The position numbers and the translations under genes were made by a program. A DNA stretch of 64,000 nucleotides, taken from assembly GCA_013398295.1 (NCBI GenBank), contig VZSF01001229.1, positions 62,001 through 126,000 on the forward strand. Reading direction: 5' to 3'. Origin of the DNA: Chionis minor (Eukaryota > Chordata > Aves > Charadriiformes > Chionididae). Shown piece after piece: positions 28,108 to 44,240 of the stretch (its first letter is position 1; every line of letters starts with the position of its first letter). The notes beneath the pieces were generated by a model that searched no databases, was not told the DNA's origin, and worked only from the letters and a program-made list of their open reading frames with translations.

Positions 28108-30211
28108 TTTGTTTTTTTTTTCTGCTGTTGTAAAACCTAGAACTCCTAGGGATTCCCACATGCTATCTCCCTTTTAAGTTCCTCAGCTCATGGGATCTGA
28201 TGTTGTAGTCATCCAGTGCTGAACGGGGAGGCATTCCCTGTTACAATCACTGAGCATCATTTCTAGATCAGATAGTGGGAAACACCTTTGAGAATAATCA
28301 GGGTCCCCTTACCCTTGCAGACATGGAACAAGGAAAGGGAGCTTTCAGGAAGGCTTTGTTTTATTTTGCTACAACAGGATATTCACTGAGCAAAACATTA
28401 GAAGCATCATCAGTCCCAAAAGCTGTCAGTTGTCTTTTGAAGAGGAAGCCTTGGGTCACTTCCAAAGAAATCCTAAATAAAATTGATATATTTCACAGTA
28501 CTTTGAATGAAAGAAAATCAGTTCTGAAATTATTTTTGAAGTCACAGCCCTAGTAATGTGCTATTTGTGATTTGTGACAATATTAGCAGATACAATATAA
28601 GTTGTATGGCTGTTCAAATGGGAAGGGTGAAGTGTTAGTCATAATTAGTTCTGACACATAAATCCTCAAGTATACTTCTTGAATGGTACTAACTCAAGAA
28701 CTGACTTTATTTTTTAGCAGCGGAATTTCTATAAAGACAAATAAGAATCTAAAGGAAGTTTACTTCGTTTGTGAGACACTAGACTAAGGTGATTGTTCTG
28801 CCTTTAATACATTCATTTAAATCTTGTCATCTTTCAATTTCTATTACGGAGATATAGGGCATATTGTACCTTTTCTTATAAAGATTTTCAAATTCAAAGG
28901 CAAATTAACTCACTCCGAACATATTTATTTTCAGTTACTTTTACCTTTTAGCCATAGACCTAGTTGTGGAGGTGCATAGTTATAGTTGAGGTTTTAACCT
29001 TGACTATAGGGTTGTGTTAAATTTTCCTTAATTATATCCAGCTGCTTCTTGTATTATGATTTTGATACAATCTTGACATAAGTTCAGTTTGGTGTCAAAT
29101 ACACGAGCAGTAAATACATATTATTTGCATCCAGGCTCTTATCAGTCATCTAAAAAGAGAGACAGGAAGAGTTAAATGTATTTAAGATACTCCCAGGTAG
29201 CTGATCACAATCTCATAGGCAGTACCTACTTTCTCACCCTCTCTTTTCATTCCTCAGTGAGATGAAACAGTGATTCTTTGGGGATTCTGATGATCTGTTC
29301 TGTATAAGCGAAACAGGATCACAGAGCTCACTCTTTGGTTATTTCTGCAATCCTAGCTGTTTCTTGGATTCGCTTTTCTGAGAAGAGAGCAGATCGATCA
29401 AAACATTCCCCCTCCAATTATTTCTATAATGAAAATTCAGGGTTCTACGACTTTTGGGCGTAATTCTACCTTACAAACTACTTTTAAAGTAGGCTTGGGT
29501 TCTGTTTAAAACAAAAAGGCTGTGCCATTCAGAATTTAATGTTTTTATTTCATACATCTCTAGTGTTGATAGTTATATTTCATAGATGAATAATATAGCA
29601 GCTCTTGTTGTAGTAGACTAAATACCCTTTGTATCAATTTAAGAAAAGGTCATGACTTGTGAGGCTTCCTCATCAGTTATAATATCCTTGAAGTAAGAAA
29701 ATTTCAAATTTCATTTCCTCTCTAATAAGCATCGGAGCTATTGAAATTACAGGTTCTAGATCTCATATCACATTTCACAGTGCCTCTGAGAGAAATTTTC
29801 TGTGGGATTATTAACATCAATACTTTTGTAGATTGACTGAAGTGTGAGAGTTTTTTAGTCTTCATTATTCGTTAACTGGTAAGCTTCAGGTTGAAATTCT
29901 GGACTTATACTGGTGAACGCCAGAAAATGGAGCTGACCAAACTTAGTCATATTCTACTTCTTGCATGCAGCTTTGCTGGAAGAATGTGCATACCTTTTTA
30001 TTGCCCCAAAGAGAAGTACTGTTTCTGAGCGTGAAAAGCAATGTGAGGAGGCCATGTTTAGCCTGTTATGGTTGCATACCAGCACATGCAGCTAGGTCTT
30101 ATCCTTACTGCTCACAGAATTTTTAGAAGGGAACCAGTTCTGTACAGTTTGTGCTCTTTCTTCTATATACCCTAGGAAAACGAATCAAAGTAATTGTGTA
30201 TTTGCCCTTAC

Positions 30212-30257
30212 ATTAGGAACTTTAAAATGAAAATATTAGGAACTTTAAAATGGAAGT
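30212..30257. repeat. 23-bp tandem duplication
   Basis: Two adjacent copies begin ATTAGGAACTTTAAAATG and are identical over these 18 bases, with two mismatches in the remaining five. Confidence 0.85.
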
Positions 30258-33200
30258 GGAAATATTTGACCCTTTCTAGTACTTGGATAAAGAGTGTTTA
30301 TCTTAGAAAGAGAGGTGATTGAGGTGTAACAGAGAAACATCAAGTCAACATTGTCATGGATAAGCTGTATAGGGAATGACCATTAATGATTTATCTGAAT
30401 ACAGAGAATGAACTACTCTGTGAAATTATTAGGCAACACAATCAAAACAAAAGGAAATACTATTTTAGGATGGTCTGTCGTATGATTCATTGATGAGGGA
30501 TGTTTGGATGGGATCAATAAGTAACTTGGCAAATTATAGAAAGAAAAGTCTGTTAAGGGCTATTACCACATTGAGGCTATAACCTCCACCTTTGATATAC
30601 TGCCAAGAGTTTGGGAACTGCCAATGCATGCATGGCTGTTTTGTTCTTGTTGTGGATGTGGCAGCAGTCCACTTGGAGGCACACGCTGCAGTTAGCTGGA
30701 AAGCTGACCTAACCTCTGGTACACCTGTCCTCATGCTGTGAGGCATTGTGCTGCACACAGCTTTTGGTGCATCAAGACGCTCACCCTTTTTGATATTCTA
30801 ACTATGATTTCAGATTTTCTGCAGCCAGTTTCACCCTTATTGAACTAGGTTGTTTGTTGTCGGGTGTTGTTAGCCTTCTGCCTTGATTTGATTGTCTGCT
30901 TGCTTCCTTGTTTAGGGTCTCATTTTCAGTGTGTGCTGACATACCAGTAGGAGTTCGTTAATGTTTAGTTGGTCAGATACATATCTTTCATTAAAATCTG
31001 GTGTTGAAATAGCTCTGAACTTTTCCAGGACTTTTCTAAGGTGTTTATTACACCTCTAATATCCACTTGTGATCATTTTTCTGTTATTGCTTCTGATCCA
31101 TTCCCTGGTAGTGATTTTGACACAAAGATGTAGTCATCATGGATATCCACTCTAGGAACAACTTCAATTTCAACTTTCAATTTCTCATTCCTCATCTTCC
31201 TTCTCCTAGTCTTCTCTTTTGCACTTTCCTTAATAATACGCTGAGATTAGTATTCAGAGAGTCCATTTTTTACTTATACTTTTTTTTTTGTTTGTCCTTT
31301 AAAGGTTATTACACGCTTATGTTGCTTCTTACTCCTCCAATTTTACCCCAAATACATGGATATCCAGCCGTGTTTGCTGCAGCTTGGTAGCTCTGTTTCT
31401 GGGCACTAACTATTTTTCCTCATCTATGATCTGTGTTGTTGACTTGTTCCGTCCCTGGTACCTGCTTGCATGTTTTATACTACTCTGTTTTTCAGATTTA
31501 TGGGTAACTTTGCAAAGAGAAGGGAAATTTTAGTGACTTTATTCTCATTCCTTTACTGGATCTAGAAGCCATCTTTGAAAAGGTAACAATCACAGGAAAG
31601 CAGTACTTCATTGAAGCTTTAAGTCTCCTTCTGTAATTCTACGTTTTGCATCAAACACAGGGGAGTTTTTATATTTTTTTTTATAATCTTTCTATGTTTA
31701 CTGAGAATGCTTATAGCAGAATTAAGAAACAACGTAGAAATTCTACTCCCACTGAAGTATATAGCAAAACTTTCATTATCTTTACTGAAGATGAGATTTC
31801 ATGGCAAGTCGTATTTTCCGATGATATCCCTATGCTATTGTTTTCTTTCTTTGGGAGATTAAGGTCATATGCATGGATGTAGGAGCAGCAATTCTGTGTA
31901 ACTTACTGTCTCAGGTAAAATCCTTTGGATAAGGAAAGGTCCATATCTTTAGGCAAAAGATGTAATCATGATCTCCTTGCTCACCAACATTCGCTGCTAA
32001 ACAGAGAATTGACTCAGTTGCTGGCACAAATGTTTTCATAAGCATTGAAAAGAAAATAATGGATGTCTTCTCTCAAGATAGTCTTTAGCTCAGCATGGAA
32101 GAATTGCCTTAATACTAAACATTGCATAGATCAGATACAAGTCTGTCCGTGAAGGCCCTGTTCAGGCTTCCCTGGATAGAGAGGTCGAGGTGTCTTTATG
32201 CAGCCCTTGACATCTTGATATGCTCAGGGTTACAAGAGGAAGGACAAAAAAGTACTCAGGTCATAAGAAGCCATCCCAATAAAAGTGGGATACATCTTTT
32301 AGGACCAAAAGTCCCAGGAATTTGACATAGTAACTCAGCCAGAATCTTGTAATTTATTTATTTGTTCGTTTGTTTTTAAAATACAACAAAATGGTTGGGA
32401 GAAAGAAAGAATCTATGTAGCGTAGAAGTGAATATGTGCATAAGCTGCTGAACCTGCATACAGCTGTCACAGATCACCCAAGCAACAAAAACACACTTAT
32501 GGTAAAGCAGTGGTGATGAGATTCCATTTGAAGGTAGTTCTGGGTACCATAATGTGATTAGAGTCAGTAAAGACTGATCATGAAAGAACATCGGCCTTGC
32601 ATTGCTTTGCTATCCCCATACTACAGCTCACCCACTTTCACTTGTATGTATCCTCATCAAAACAGCCTATCAGTGACGTCCAGCCTTTGAATCCTTAAAC
32701 TGTCTGCGTAATTAACCACAAGGCTATCAGAAATGACTGATAGTCTAAAAAAAACCCCTAAATTTATACAAGAACACTAAAGGGGCTCGTACCGTAGATG
32801 TGGGAGAAAATTTATAGTATCTTTTGGTGGTTTTTTTCAGACTAAATTTGGCCTTGATTGGTTAAGCATGAATGTTTTAGTATTGTCTGTGAGTATATCC
32901 TTATCTGTCAAGTATTTTCATTACTTAGTGATTTTTTAGTAATTAAAAAAATCATCCATCCTCTCTAGGGAAAGAAAACATTTACATTTTTAATATTACA
33001 AAAAGTAGAACTGCTAAAGAATATATATGTATTTTTGGGTCCTTGTAGTCAACTGAACAGAAATTAAATTAATTTTGAGACTGAAAAATATCTTCGGATT
33101 TAAAGGAGGTTTGTTTGGTTTTATGTATTTTTTTGTGGCTTTGGGCATGGTATTTGTTTTTTTTTTTTAATACTGCGTATTTACAACCTCAGTTGCTTTT

Positions 33201-36200
33201 GAAAATAATCTCATTCTGCCATAAGCTATTGAAATAGAGGAGACTTCTATAAATCTTTGTAGATGAAGTAAAAACTAACCATGACCTTAAATTGGCTTAA
33301 ATATAGCTTTATCATTATAATTACTAGACAGATGTTTCCCAAGTAAGCAGGCTAACCATGTTGTTTCATAAAGCTAGAATCTCAGAAATTTTTAGGCCCT
33401 GACTATGTATTACTTGTGCAGTAATTCTTCCAATGTTAATATTAGAGAAAACAGGATCTTTTCTCTTGAGTGAAGTTTTGTGGCCTTAATAGAGCAAAGT
33501 ACTGACTCCCAGAATATGTAAACAGTTATTAATATTATGCTTGTCAGCAGTCCCACCAACATCAGTAAAGAGTCTGAAACAGGTTAGAAATGCGATTCAT
33601 TCTTGCACTTCAGAGAAATGCTTGGAAAAATATCATAAATCAGCATGAGAGTTCACAGGCTTATAGTGAAGTGTGATAAAGTGCTTTACTGAACTAGAAC
33701 ATTTTCAGTATCTTGTAAAACCAAGCACTGTAAAACATCAAATTCGACACAAGATTTTTCATTTGATGTGTATATCCTTAAGATCATCATTGGTAAGAAT
33801 TCATTTGGACACCTGTGTGAAAAGACTTTATTTCAGTTTTTGAAGTCTCGAGACTTTAACTTCTAATGCAGTTTTGATGGACACAAATGGGGAGGGGCTG
33901 ACGGGCTTTGAAGATGGACAGTGGAATCTTGAGCTTTTCTGTGTGTATTGTTAAAGTGTTGTGATGACCTAATGTTGATAATCTTTCCAGCAGCTGATGG
34001 TCTGTCTCTACTTGTGCTTGCTTTTGGGGGCAACAGGGCTCCAAGCTATGCATAGTAGACCTGATTACCTCCCCATTCCGTCCATGAGGGGGAAAGCTGG
34101 AACACGCTGTGACACCCTTTCTACCAGTGCACTCAGGTAGTTTTTTTCCCAAGAGAAACCATGGTGCAGAAGGTACAGATGAAAAGTTCAGTGCCATGTA
34201 GTCAGGATGCAACTAATGGATGCCAAGATGGGAGACTGGGAAATGGTTCCAGAGCCTACTCCTTTGAAGGCAGCTGCAGAAGCAGAGACCCAAACCCAGG
34301 GAAGAATAAATTACTGTGTTTGGACTTCCTTATCAAAGAAGTCAATAAGTCTTATTTGACATGAACTAATAACTCAAGAAGTCAAATTAAATCCAGATTT
34401 TCTTGATTAAAAGTTATGATACGTTTTCCTTTATTTAGACATAGCATTAACACTTAAGACTATTTTAGTTCAGTGATATGCAGTGAAATACATATGACTT
34501 TCAATCCTGCATTTGCTTTCATTAAGTTATGACAAAAGTTCTGTCTGCTGTTTGTGCTATTATCCCCTTGTGTGGTTGTTCTTTCCTCTTCAAACCAAAT
34601 CCCATGTTTTCTTGCTAGAAATAATCATAGCAAACCTAGTCAAAATAGCATGCTCTAACTACTAATAAAATAACACAGTTGACACTTCCTGTGACAAACC
34701 TGAGATACTGTTTTGCTATATTACTAGGTAAATACATTAGAATTAATATCACTATTTCCTAGACATTCAGAAATCTTAAGAATTTTGAATACCTCACAGT
34801 TTTTGGAATCAACTCCATTCTAGTTTAAACAGTGCTTGTATGGAAATTAAGATCTTATTTTGCTAAACTTCAGTGGGAATTGGCTAGTGACAGAAAGGAG
34901 CATTACTGTTAAAATGGAACATTTGTACAGAAAAGTATTACCCATTGTAATTCCTCTATTAACACTTGTCATAATGGTCCTTCACCCTTCAAAAAACTAT
35001 TTCTTTCAAAATCTTAAGGGATCAATCCTTTTCTGTAAACAGAGTGTCATTCTATTACATTTTACCTTTCATGGACTTTTTTTTCCCCTTTTTTACATAG
35101 CATACTTTTTGCTACCTTTATAGATTTCACTGAGACTGGACCTCTAGAGTTCCGAAAACTGGAGAAATTTAGGAACTATTTATCCTCATTCAAATAATAA
35201 ATGAGAGCTTCATGGTAGATGAGTTCCTTAGAGGTTGTTTAATAATAGCTTATGAAGTTTGCAGAATTTCAGCTGGCAAATTAATTTAAGTGGTCAATGT
35301 TTAACCACAGCTGCAGAGAGACTAAGTTTTACACTGCAGCACTAAACCATAAATTGGTCCTATTTTCAGTTTTAAGTCTATACTTAAGCCTCTGTCACAT
35401 TTTCTGTGTTACTTACTACATTCATGCTATATGTCAAAGTGTCAGACTCCCCAGCTACACAAATAAATAATAATAAAAAAATAATTAGTGGGGAAAATTT
35501 TAAGTAATACGATCATAACCACCATCATAACAATAAAGAGGTACTCCAAATTACAGAACCTCCACAGAACTGTGTCCTGCCACTTCTATTTTTGGATATT
35601 TTTATGCCCTTAATAAAACTATTCCTTCTTAAGGTGCAGAAGTGCAACCTCATCCAGGGAAAGGTTGGTGGCATATGATACATAAGGATGGCCTCAGATC
35701 ATGTGAATGTCATGGCCGTGGAGATGGGTGCAGGGAGATATGGGCGGAGAAGTCCCTCGGCCTACCGGTTAACATCCATCAGAACACAGCACAATCCCAA
35801 CGAAAAATAGTGCATTTTTGAGGGGGATTGGGTTTGTCTTAGTAATAAAGGTGTAAATTGAGTTAAACCCTTTGCCTCTTTGTCTGAATTTTAGCTCATT
35901 TATAACTATTAATTATGGGTAGTTAATCTTTCAAACTTTGAAAAAAACCAAAAATTTTGTTTAAACTGCTGCGTGTTTGCCAGTAAAAATTACACTGAAA
36001 GGAATTTTGTCATTCTGGAATAATAAATTTTCCTGCATGACATTTCCAAACAATTAATGTCTTGATTTGTTTTGTTTCTAAGCATTTTTATGCTATTGGT
36101 ACCAATACTATAACATTGCTGCCATTTTAACCTATACAGGAAATAAAAGCCTGTAGTCATATTGTAAAGAATATTTGTGTATATTCTGAGGGAAAAATAA

Positions 36201-36890
36201 GAATCCCATACCGACATGAGAGCAGCAAGAAACATTGCTGTCATTTACTGTTGTCATTCACATTAGATACATTTTACGCTAAAATAACCCATCTTCAGCA
36301 TATCCATAGTAAGGGACATGTAGCCATCTTCTTTTAGATAGTCATTTACTTTGTCTAATGAACGTAATATATAAATGAAATGTAATCATTTTTATTTACT
36401 CTGGTGATATCAGCACCAGTAATAAATCTGCTATCCATGTTCAACTTCAGAGTAACAGAAACAAATCCGTCAATATTAACATATTAAGATTGAGATTATT
36501 TTCCTATTTTTACAGTGTAAGGCCATTCTTTGTACCTTTTAAATGTTTTTCCTCCTGTTACATGTTAATAAATTTAAGGTGTGACTTATAAAAGCTGTGT
36601 ATACATATCAGGTGAACAACAGTTCTTAGTACGTAGAAGTGCTTTGCATCTTTGAGTTCGGAGCAGTGCTTCATTACTTGTTGAAAATATGCTCCCTTGG
36701 CAAATAAATTTGCAAATAAGCAAATCACAACAAAAATATTAGAACAGAATTGTGAAGCGGCATTGGAGCATTTTTGCCACTATTTATAGTTCGTTCCTTT
36801 GTAGGAATTTGCTATTGAACTGAGGAACAAATGGTGAAAAACGTATTTGAAATTTTATGTAGCATTCCAGAACAATCTGGAAGCTTGAGA

Positions 36891-36906
36891 GTGTGTGTGT
36901 GTGTGT
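36891..36906. repeat. (GT)8 microsatellite
   Basis: This is a perfect run of eight GT units. Confidence 0.9.
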
Positions 36907-37363
36907 CTAAGATGTGATGTAAGTATTTAAAAAAAAAATCCAAACAAACCCAAAGAAATAACTTCCACATTTGAACCCCAATGGATCAGCAAAAACATCT
37001 ATTCATCTTTTAAAAAACTGTATGGTTTGAGAAGGCTTTATTTTTTTACAAATAGGGATTTATAAATTAGTTAAATTAAGAAAATTCTTACTAAAACTTT
37101 TCCTAATCACCTGCTTGGGTTTTTACCATTCAACAACAGTCAGAAGAGAGAGTCATCCAGAGAGTATTTACAAATACTAACCTCTCCCATTCCTTGGCAG
37201 TAGACAATAACGAGAAAGAGTATACAGCACTGGCAATTCTAAGAAAATAGTAGAATATTTTTCTTTAAAAGGTTCCATAGCACATCTCTAACCTGCTTAA
37301 TTGTTTTCATCACAGTGGGATTTGTATAAGGATGTATAATTTATTCACATGAATGTTATTCTA

Positions 37364-37379
37364 ATTAATCATGATTAAT
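37364..37379. promoter_or_regulatory. Palindromic TAAT-type site, possible homeodomain dimer site
   Basis: ATTAATCATGATTAAT is a perfect 16-bp palindrome with two inverted TAAT cores, about 345 bp upstream of E10. Paired TAAT cores are typical of homeodomain dimers. Function is inferred from the motif alone, and such sites can arise by chance in AT-rich DNA. Confidence 0.3.
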
Positions 37380-37723
37380 GTTATTACAAAAGTACCAAAG
37401 GAGCTAATCATAATATGCCACTTATGATAATGTCTTGCCATCTTTTTATATCACAATGATGTTTCAATGGATTTACATGATTGTGAAGCCAACCATTCTG
37501 TTATGGTTCACTGTGATTAATGTGACCACCAGTGAAAGCTGATAATAATTAGTCTCTTTTATAAAGTGTCACTAGATAGAATATATCCCCTAGAACAAAT
37601 TTAATCTCACTTTAAGTGTGAAAGATGGTAAATGACTCCTCTATCAATTGATATGAGATATTTAATGAGAAGGGGAAGTTTACTATGCACTGAAAAATGC
37701 TTTTGTAATTCTTGTTTCCCTAG

Positions 37724-40575
<2,852 letters not shown>

Positions 40576-40752
40576 GAAACTTGCCAACAATCTCTACAAC
40601 TACTTCAGGAACTTCAGTTCCTGCCACGCTCCCCATGAACAACTGCACAGAGGATGAGTTTGTCTGTAGAGTCTCTGGCCATTGCATCCAGATGATCCAG
40701 AAGTGTGATTTTAGATCTGACTGCTCTGATAAGTCTGATGAATCAGCTTGTG
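40576..40752 (+). CDS. MALRD1: MALRD1 exon E11: linker plus LDLa-3
   Basis: The exon is 177 bp, phase 1 at both ends, encoding residues 609-666. A Thr/Ser-rich linker ([10 protein letters not shown], possibly O-glycosylated) leads into LDLa-3 with cysteines 631, 638, 644, 651, 657 and 666: [31 protein letters not shown]. The acidic calcium ligands are all present. An NCT sequon overlaps the first cysteine. The donor is TGTG|GTAAGT. It is a separate symmetric module, like E5. Confidence 0.95.
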
Positions 40753-43200
40753 GTAAGTGTACTAAATCTTGTACTTTGCTACCTTATTAATTTGTGGCTG
40801 TTAAACATGTTGCTTTAACTACTCTGTACTTACCTTTGCAATTTGGTATTAACACATAGATGCTATTTTTAATGTGATTTTCTCCAGAAAAATAATTTTC
40901 CTCTTAATGTGGGAATCTGAGATGTTATGCACTTTCTGCCTTCTAATGGGCTGATTCAGACTTGGCATTCCAATTGAACTTACTGCTGAAATGGGGAGTT
41001 GCATGGGAGGGAATCCTCACTTACCCAGTGACTGGTAGCTATACCTGGCAACTTTTTTAAGTGTAACTTCTCAAATTAAATGACCTATGAGATATTTAAA
41101 TTTTTCAAATGTTCACTAGTTCAAACTGGAAGAGAGAATAATTTTACAGTCTCATGTTTGGGTCGCACATCTGGGAGACTTGGGTCGACTTCTTGCCTTG
41201 CCTCCTTCAATGAATATGGGGTTTGGGGCTTTGCTTTAATACAAATTATTTTCATCAGCAGCAATGATTGTGAAATTCAGACTACTCCACAAAGAAGTGA
41301 GTTCCAGCCCATAAATTCCTAGAGCTCTGATGGTCAGGTGGGAACACTGGAACAGGGACAAAAGACAGGGTCATCACATGTTGTCCTTAGAGGTCTAAAA
41401 CACTTGTTGATTGCTTCTGAGTTGCAGTAGTTCACATCAGAGCATTTTAGAAGAAATGGTCAATGACTGTTTTGCCTCAAAGCACAGTACTTGAAAATAC
41501 TTCTGTACCGAAGCTGATTAATGAGGGGGGCAGACACCTAGAGACAGTGACCTCAGCAGCATTGGAAGCTAAGCTATTCTCATTGAAGACCAAAACTCTG
41601 CATTCATTACACATTATGTAGGGAATGCAATCAGCTGTCTCAAGGCTGAGGGCTCAGAGAGGAAAAGTAACATTAGACTCCCTCTGCCTAATTCGTATGT
41701 GGGAATAACTCCAGAAGAAATGAATCTGACATACATATATCACTAATTTCTCATAGTGTGAAAAAACAGCAACCATTGAAATTCTGCCCTGAAAAATAAA
41801 CACAGAGCCCTTCGGATAGAACTTTTTTCTTCCCCTCAGAAATTTGCATTATCTTACAAAACATCCTTTCCTTCTGAGAGAGATAAATACTGTGGAGAAT
41901 ACAACTTTACATATTTGCTCTGTCTCAAGTATCCCATCACTACAGCAATGATGGCAATTTTTCACTCGAATGATAATGCTGGAATAGGAGTTAAGCATGT
42001 CCTGACTGAGGGCAGAAATAGGTTCTCAGGAAGTCGTTATCTTTCTCAGAGGCATTTGAAACATAATGTGTATGAAACACGTTAAAAAATGGGGAATAAA
42101 CACTTAATATTGTGCCACTTATCACTCTTGGGAAATGTCACAAATGTTTATATGGGTAACTCATGAGATCACACTGGCTGTGGTTTTCTTTGTTACTGGA
42201 GATATACAAGCTATAAATCAAAACTCACTCCCACCTTAGTTTACCATTTTTAGCCTCCAAGGAAGGAAGCATTAGGCATATTCTCCTAACATACCATGAT
42301 TTCTTGCTATAGAAGTTACCTCAGGTATGCTAGCATTTGAGCTTCATGGGTTAAAATAAATTCTCATTTCCCTGCACAATTCTCACAGCAGTCACGTAGA
42401 TTTGAGTATAATAATTTGTTTCAAAGTTCTGCACAGTGACAAGACTCACCTTGGATCACCTAGATGAAGTTTCTGCAAAATATTCAGAAAGATATACTCG
42501 AGAACAAATATTCATAGCGGAAATGAAAAATAAGTGGGTTTCTTTCCCCTAAATATTCTTACAGGGGGATGTATTGTGATGGAGGGATGGTAGTGACCTC
42601 ACTTTTCTTGTCCAGTTGCCCAGGAATCAAAAACTGAGGCACAGGCAGCTGCATGTTTATTTAGTAAGATAACGTTTCAGTATTTGACACCAATACCAAA
42701 TAGCTGCATTACCATGTAGCTTTCAGGTATTGTGGTGACTACTTAAAATATTGATTTGGATTTTTAGAGTTTGGTCATGGATTTTGTACACAATGTGGAA
42801 TGAGTTGTTAATGTTGTCAGTGTACAGGACTGAAGAAAGAATCCTGCAGCCACTGGCAGATTTGTAGCTGATGAATTTTACATGCATTTCAGTGCATATC
42901 ATACAACAGATTATTAGAATGGCATGAAAGCTGTTCAGAACATATATGAAGGCAGATACTTATGTGCAAAAGAATTGGTATATTCCCAGAATTAGAATCT
43001 GCCTAATAGAAAAGAACATAGAAAATATAATTGATATTTCATCTATGCAGGGAAAACTATGCATGTTAGTAGTGTGTAAGTATTCATGGATACTATAAAT
43101 GGAATCCTTTTTATTTTCACATTGTTTACTTTATCATAATATCAATTAACGAGTTCCAATTTTTATATAAACCTGAAGTATTCACTGTTCATCTCTAAAG
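40753..43200 (+). other. MALRD1 intron 11
   Basis: The intron is about 2.4 kb, GTAAGT to ATCTCTAAAG. It is unique, moderately AT-rich sequence without a recognisable feature. Confidence 0.82.
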
Positions 43201-43378
43201 TTATGGAAGTCTGCGACTTTGAGGATAAAAACCAGTGTGGATGGTATCAGCCAGCCTTGGAACAGATGTCAGGAAAGTATTCCATCCATACCACAAACAT
43301 ATTCAAGTGGGAACTTGGAAGAGGGGCAAATCTCTACCCTGAGCAAGAAAAACACTGCCCATTAATTGATCATACTAC
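43201..43378 (+). CDS. MALRD1: MALRD1 exon E12: MAM-4, N-terminal part
   Basis: The exon is 178 bp, phase 1 to phase 2, encoding residues 668-725. It starts MEVCDFEDKNQCGW (Cys671, Cys679), then a longer segment with IFKWELGRGA in place of FDW-R, and ends HCPLIDHT with an extra Cys719 just before the DHT motif. The donor is CTAC|GTAAGT. The last Thr codon is split with E13. The MAM start and DHT motif are clear. Confidence 0.95.
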
Positions 43379-43469
43379 GTAAGTACAATTTTTTAGATAC
43401 TTGAATCTTTCTGGGGCTGTGTGGGTTTACTCACGTATGGATTGTCAGGAGGAAAAACTGCTCATTTCA

Positions 43470-44240
43470 CAGTATTGAAGCAGTTTACTGATTTATTAAT
43501 GGCATGTAATTAACTGACAATCAGTGAAACAGATATGCTAGATCAATAGCACCCATACAACAGATGAATTAAAATACAAAATGTTAACAAACAGGTACAA
43601 ATTTCTAAACACCCTTCTATAAGTAATTCTCAAAAGTTTCACTACCTCCCCCCCAGAGAAACGTGTATACTCCCTCTCCCAGAGGACAAGCGTTTTCCCC
43701 CTCACAGAAAAACAAGTTCAGAGACATGGCTGCTCCAGCTTTACGCGTACACATGTTGCCACCTACAACCTGTTTATACATATGCCATGAGAAATCAACC
43801 CACCTTGTAGCACCCCAAACTGTCAGCCCACCAGCTGGATGATGGCTATTGTCAGCACCCAGTGGAGATGCCACTTTACCTGGTATATGCAGTGTTTGTG
43901 GCACCAGCAAGATGATCTCTGACATGTCAGAAACACGTTTTGGCTGCTGCTGTTTCCACTCCATAATCTCTCCCTACTATTACAAATTTTCATCCTACTT
44001 TTGTACTTCTTTTCAAGCTGCCTTCTGCTTTGTTTGAAAGCTGTCTTTGCCATTTGCTGGCTGCTGCTTAATTTAGTTGATGGTGGTCATCACCTTGATC
44101 CTTTTTGAGCTTCTCAGATGGTCTTTATGCACACAGTTAGTGTACACTCACTTTTCTACCTTACCAGCTACTGTTATCCCAGCAGTTTTGCCCAAGGGTG
44201 GGCAGTAGATGTTACCCCAGCAATGGGTCTTGTGAATTCT
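43470..44240. repeat. Possible interspersed repeat (unidentified, LTR-like)
   Basis: The block differs from its flanks by composition: C-rich strings (CTACCTCCCCCCCAGAGAAA, CTCCCTCTCCCAGAGGACAA) and a TTACGCGTACAC segment in an AT-rich intron. On the minus strand an AATAAA lies near the 43490 end. This looks like an old retroelement or LTR read backwards, but I cannot name the family and the edges are guesses. The open frames at 43617-44053 are not gene-like. Confidence 0.35.

Noticed and set aside
33856..34212. 118-residue minus-strand open frame in intron 9
   Set aside because: It has no domain or splice context and no matching piece elsewhere in the window.
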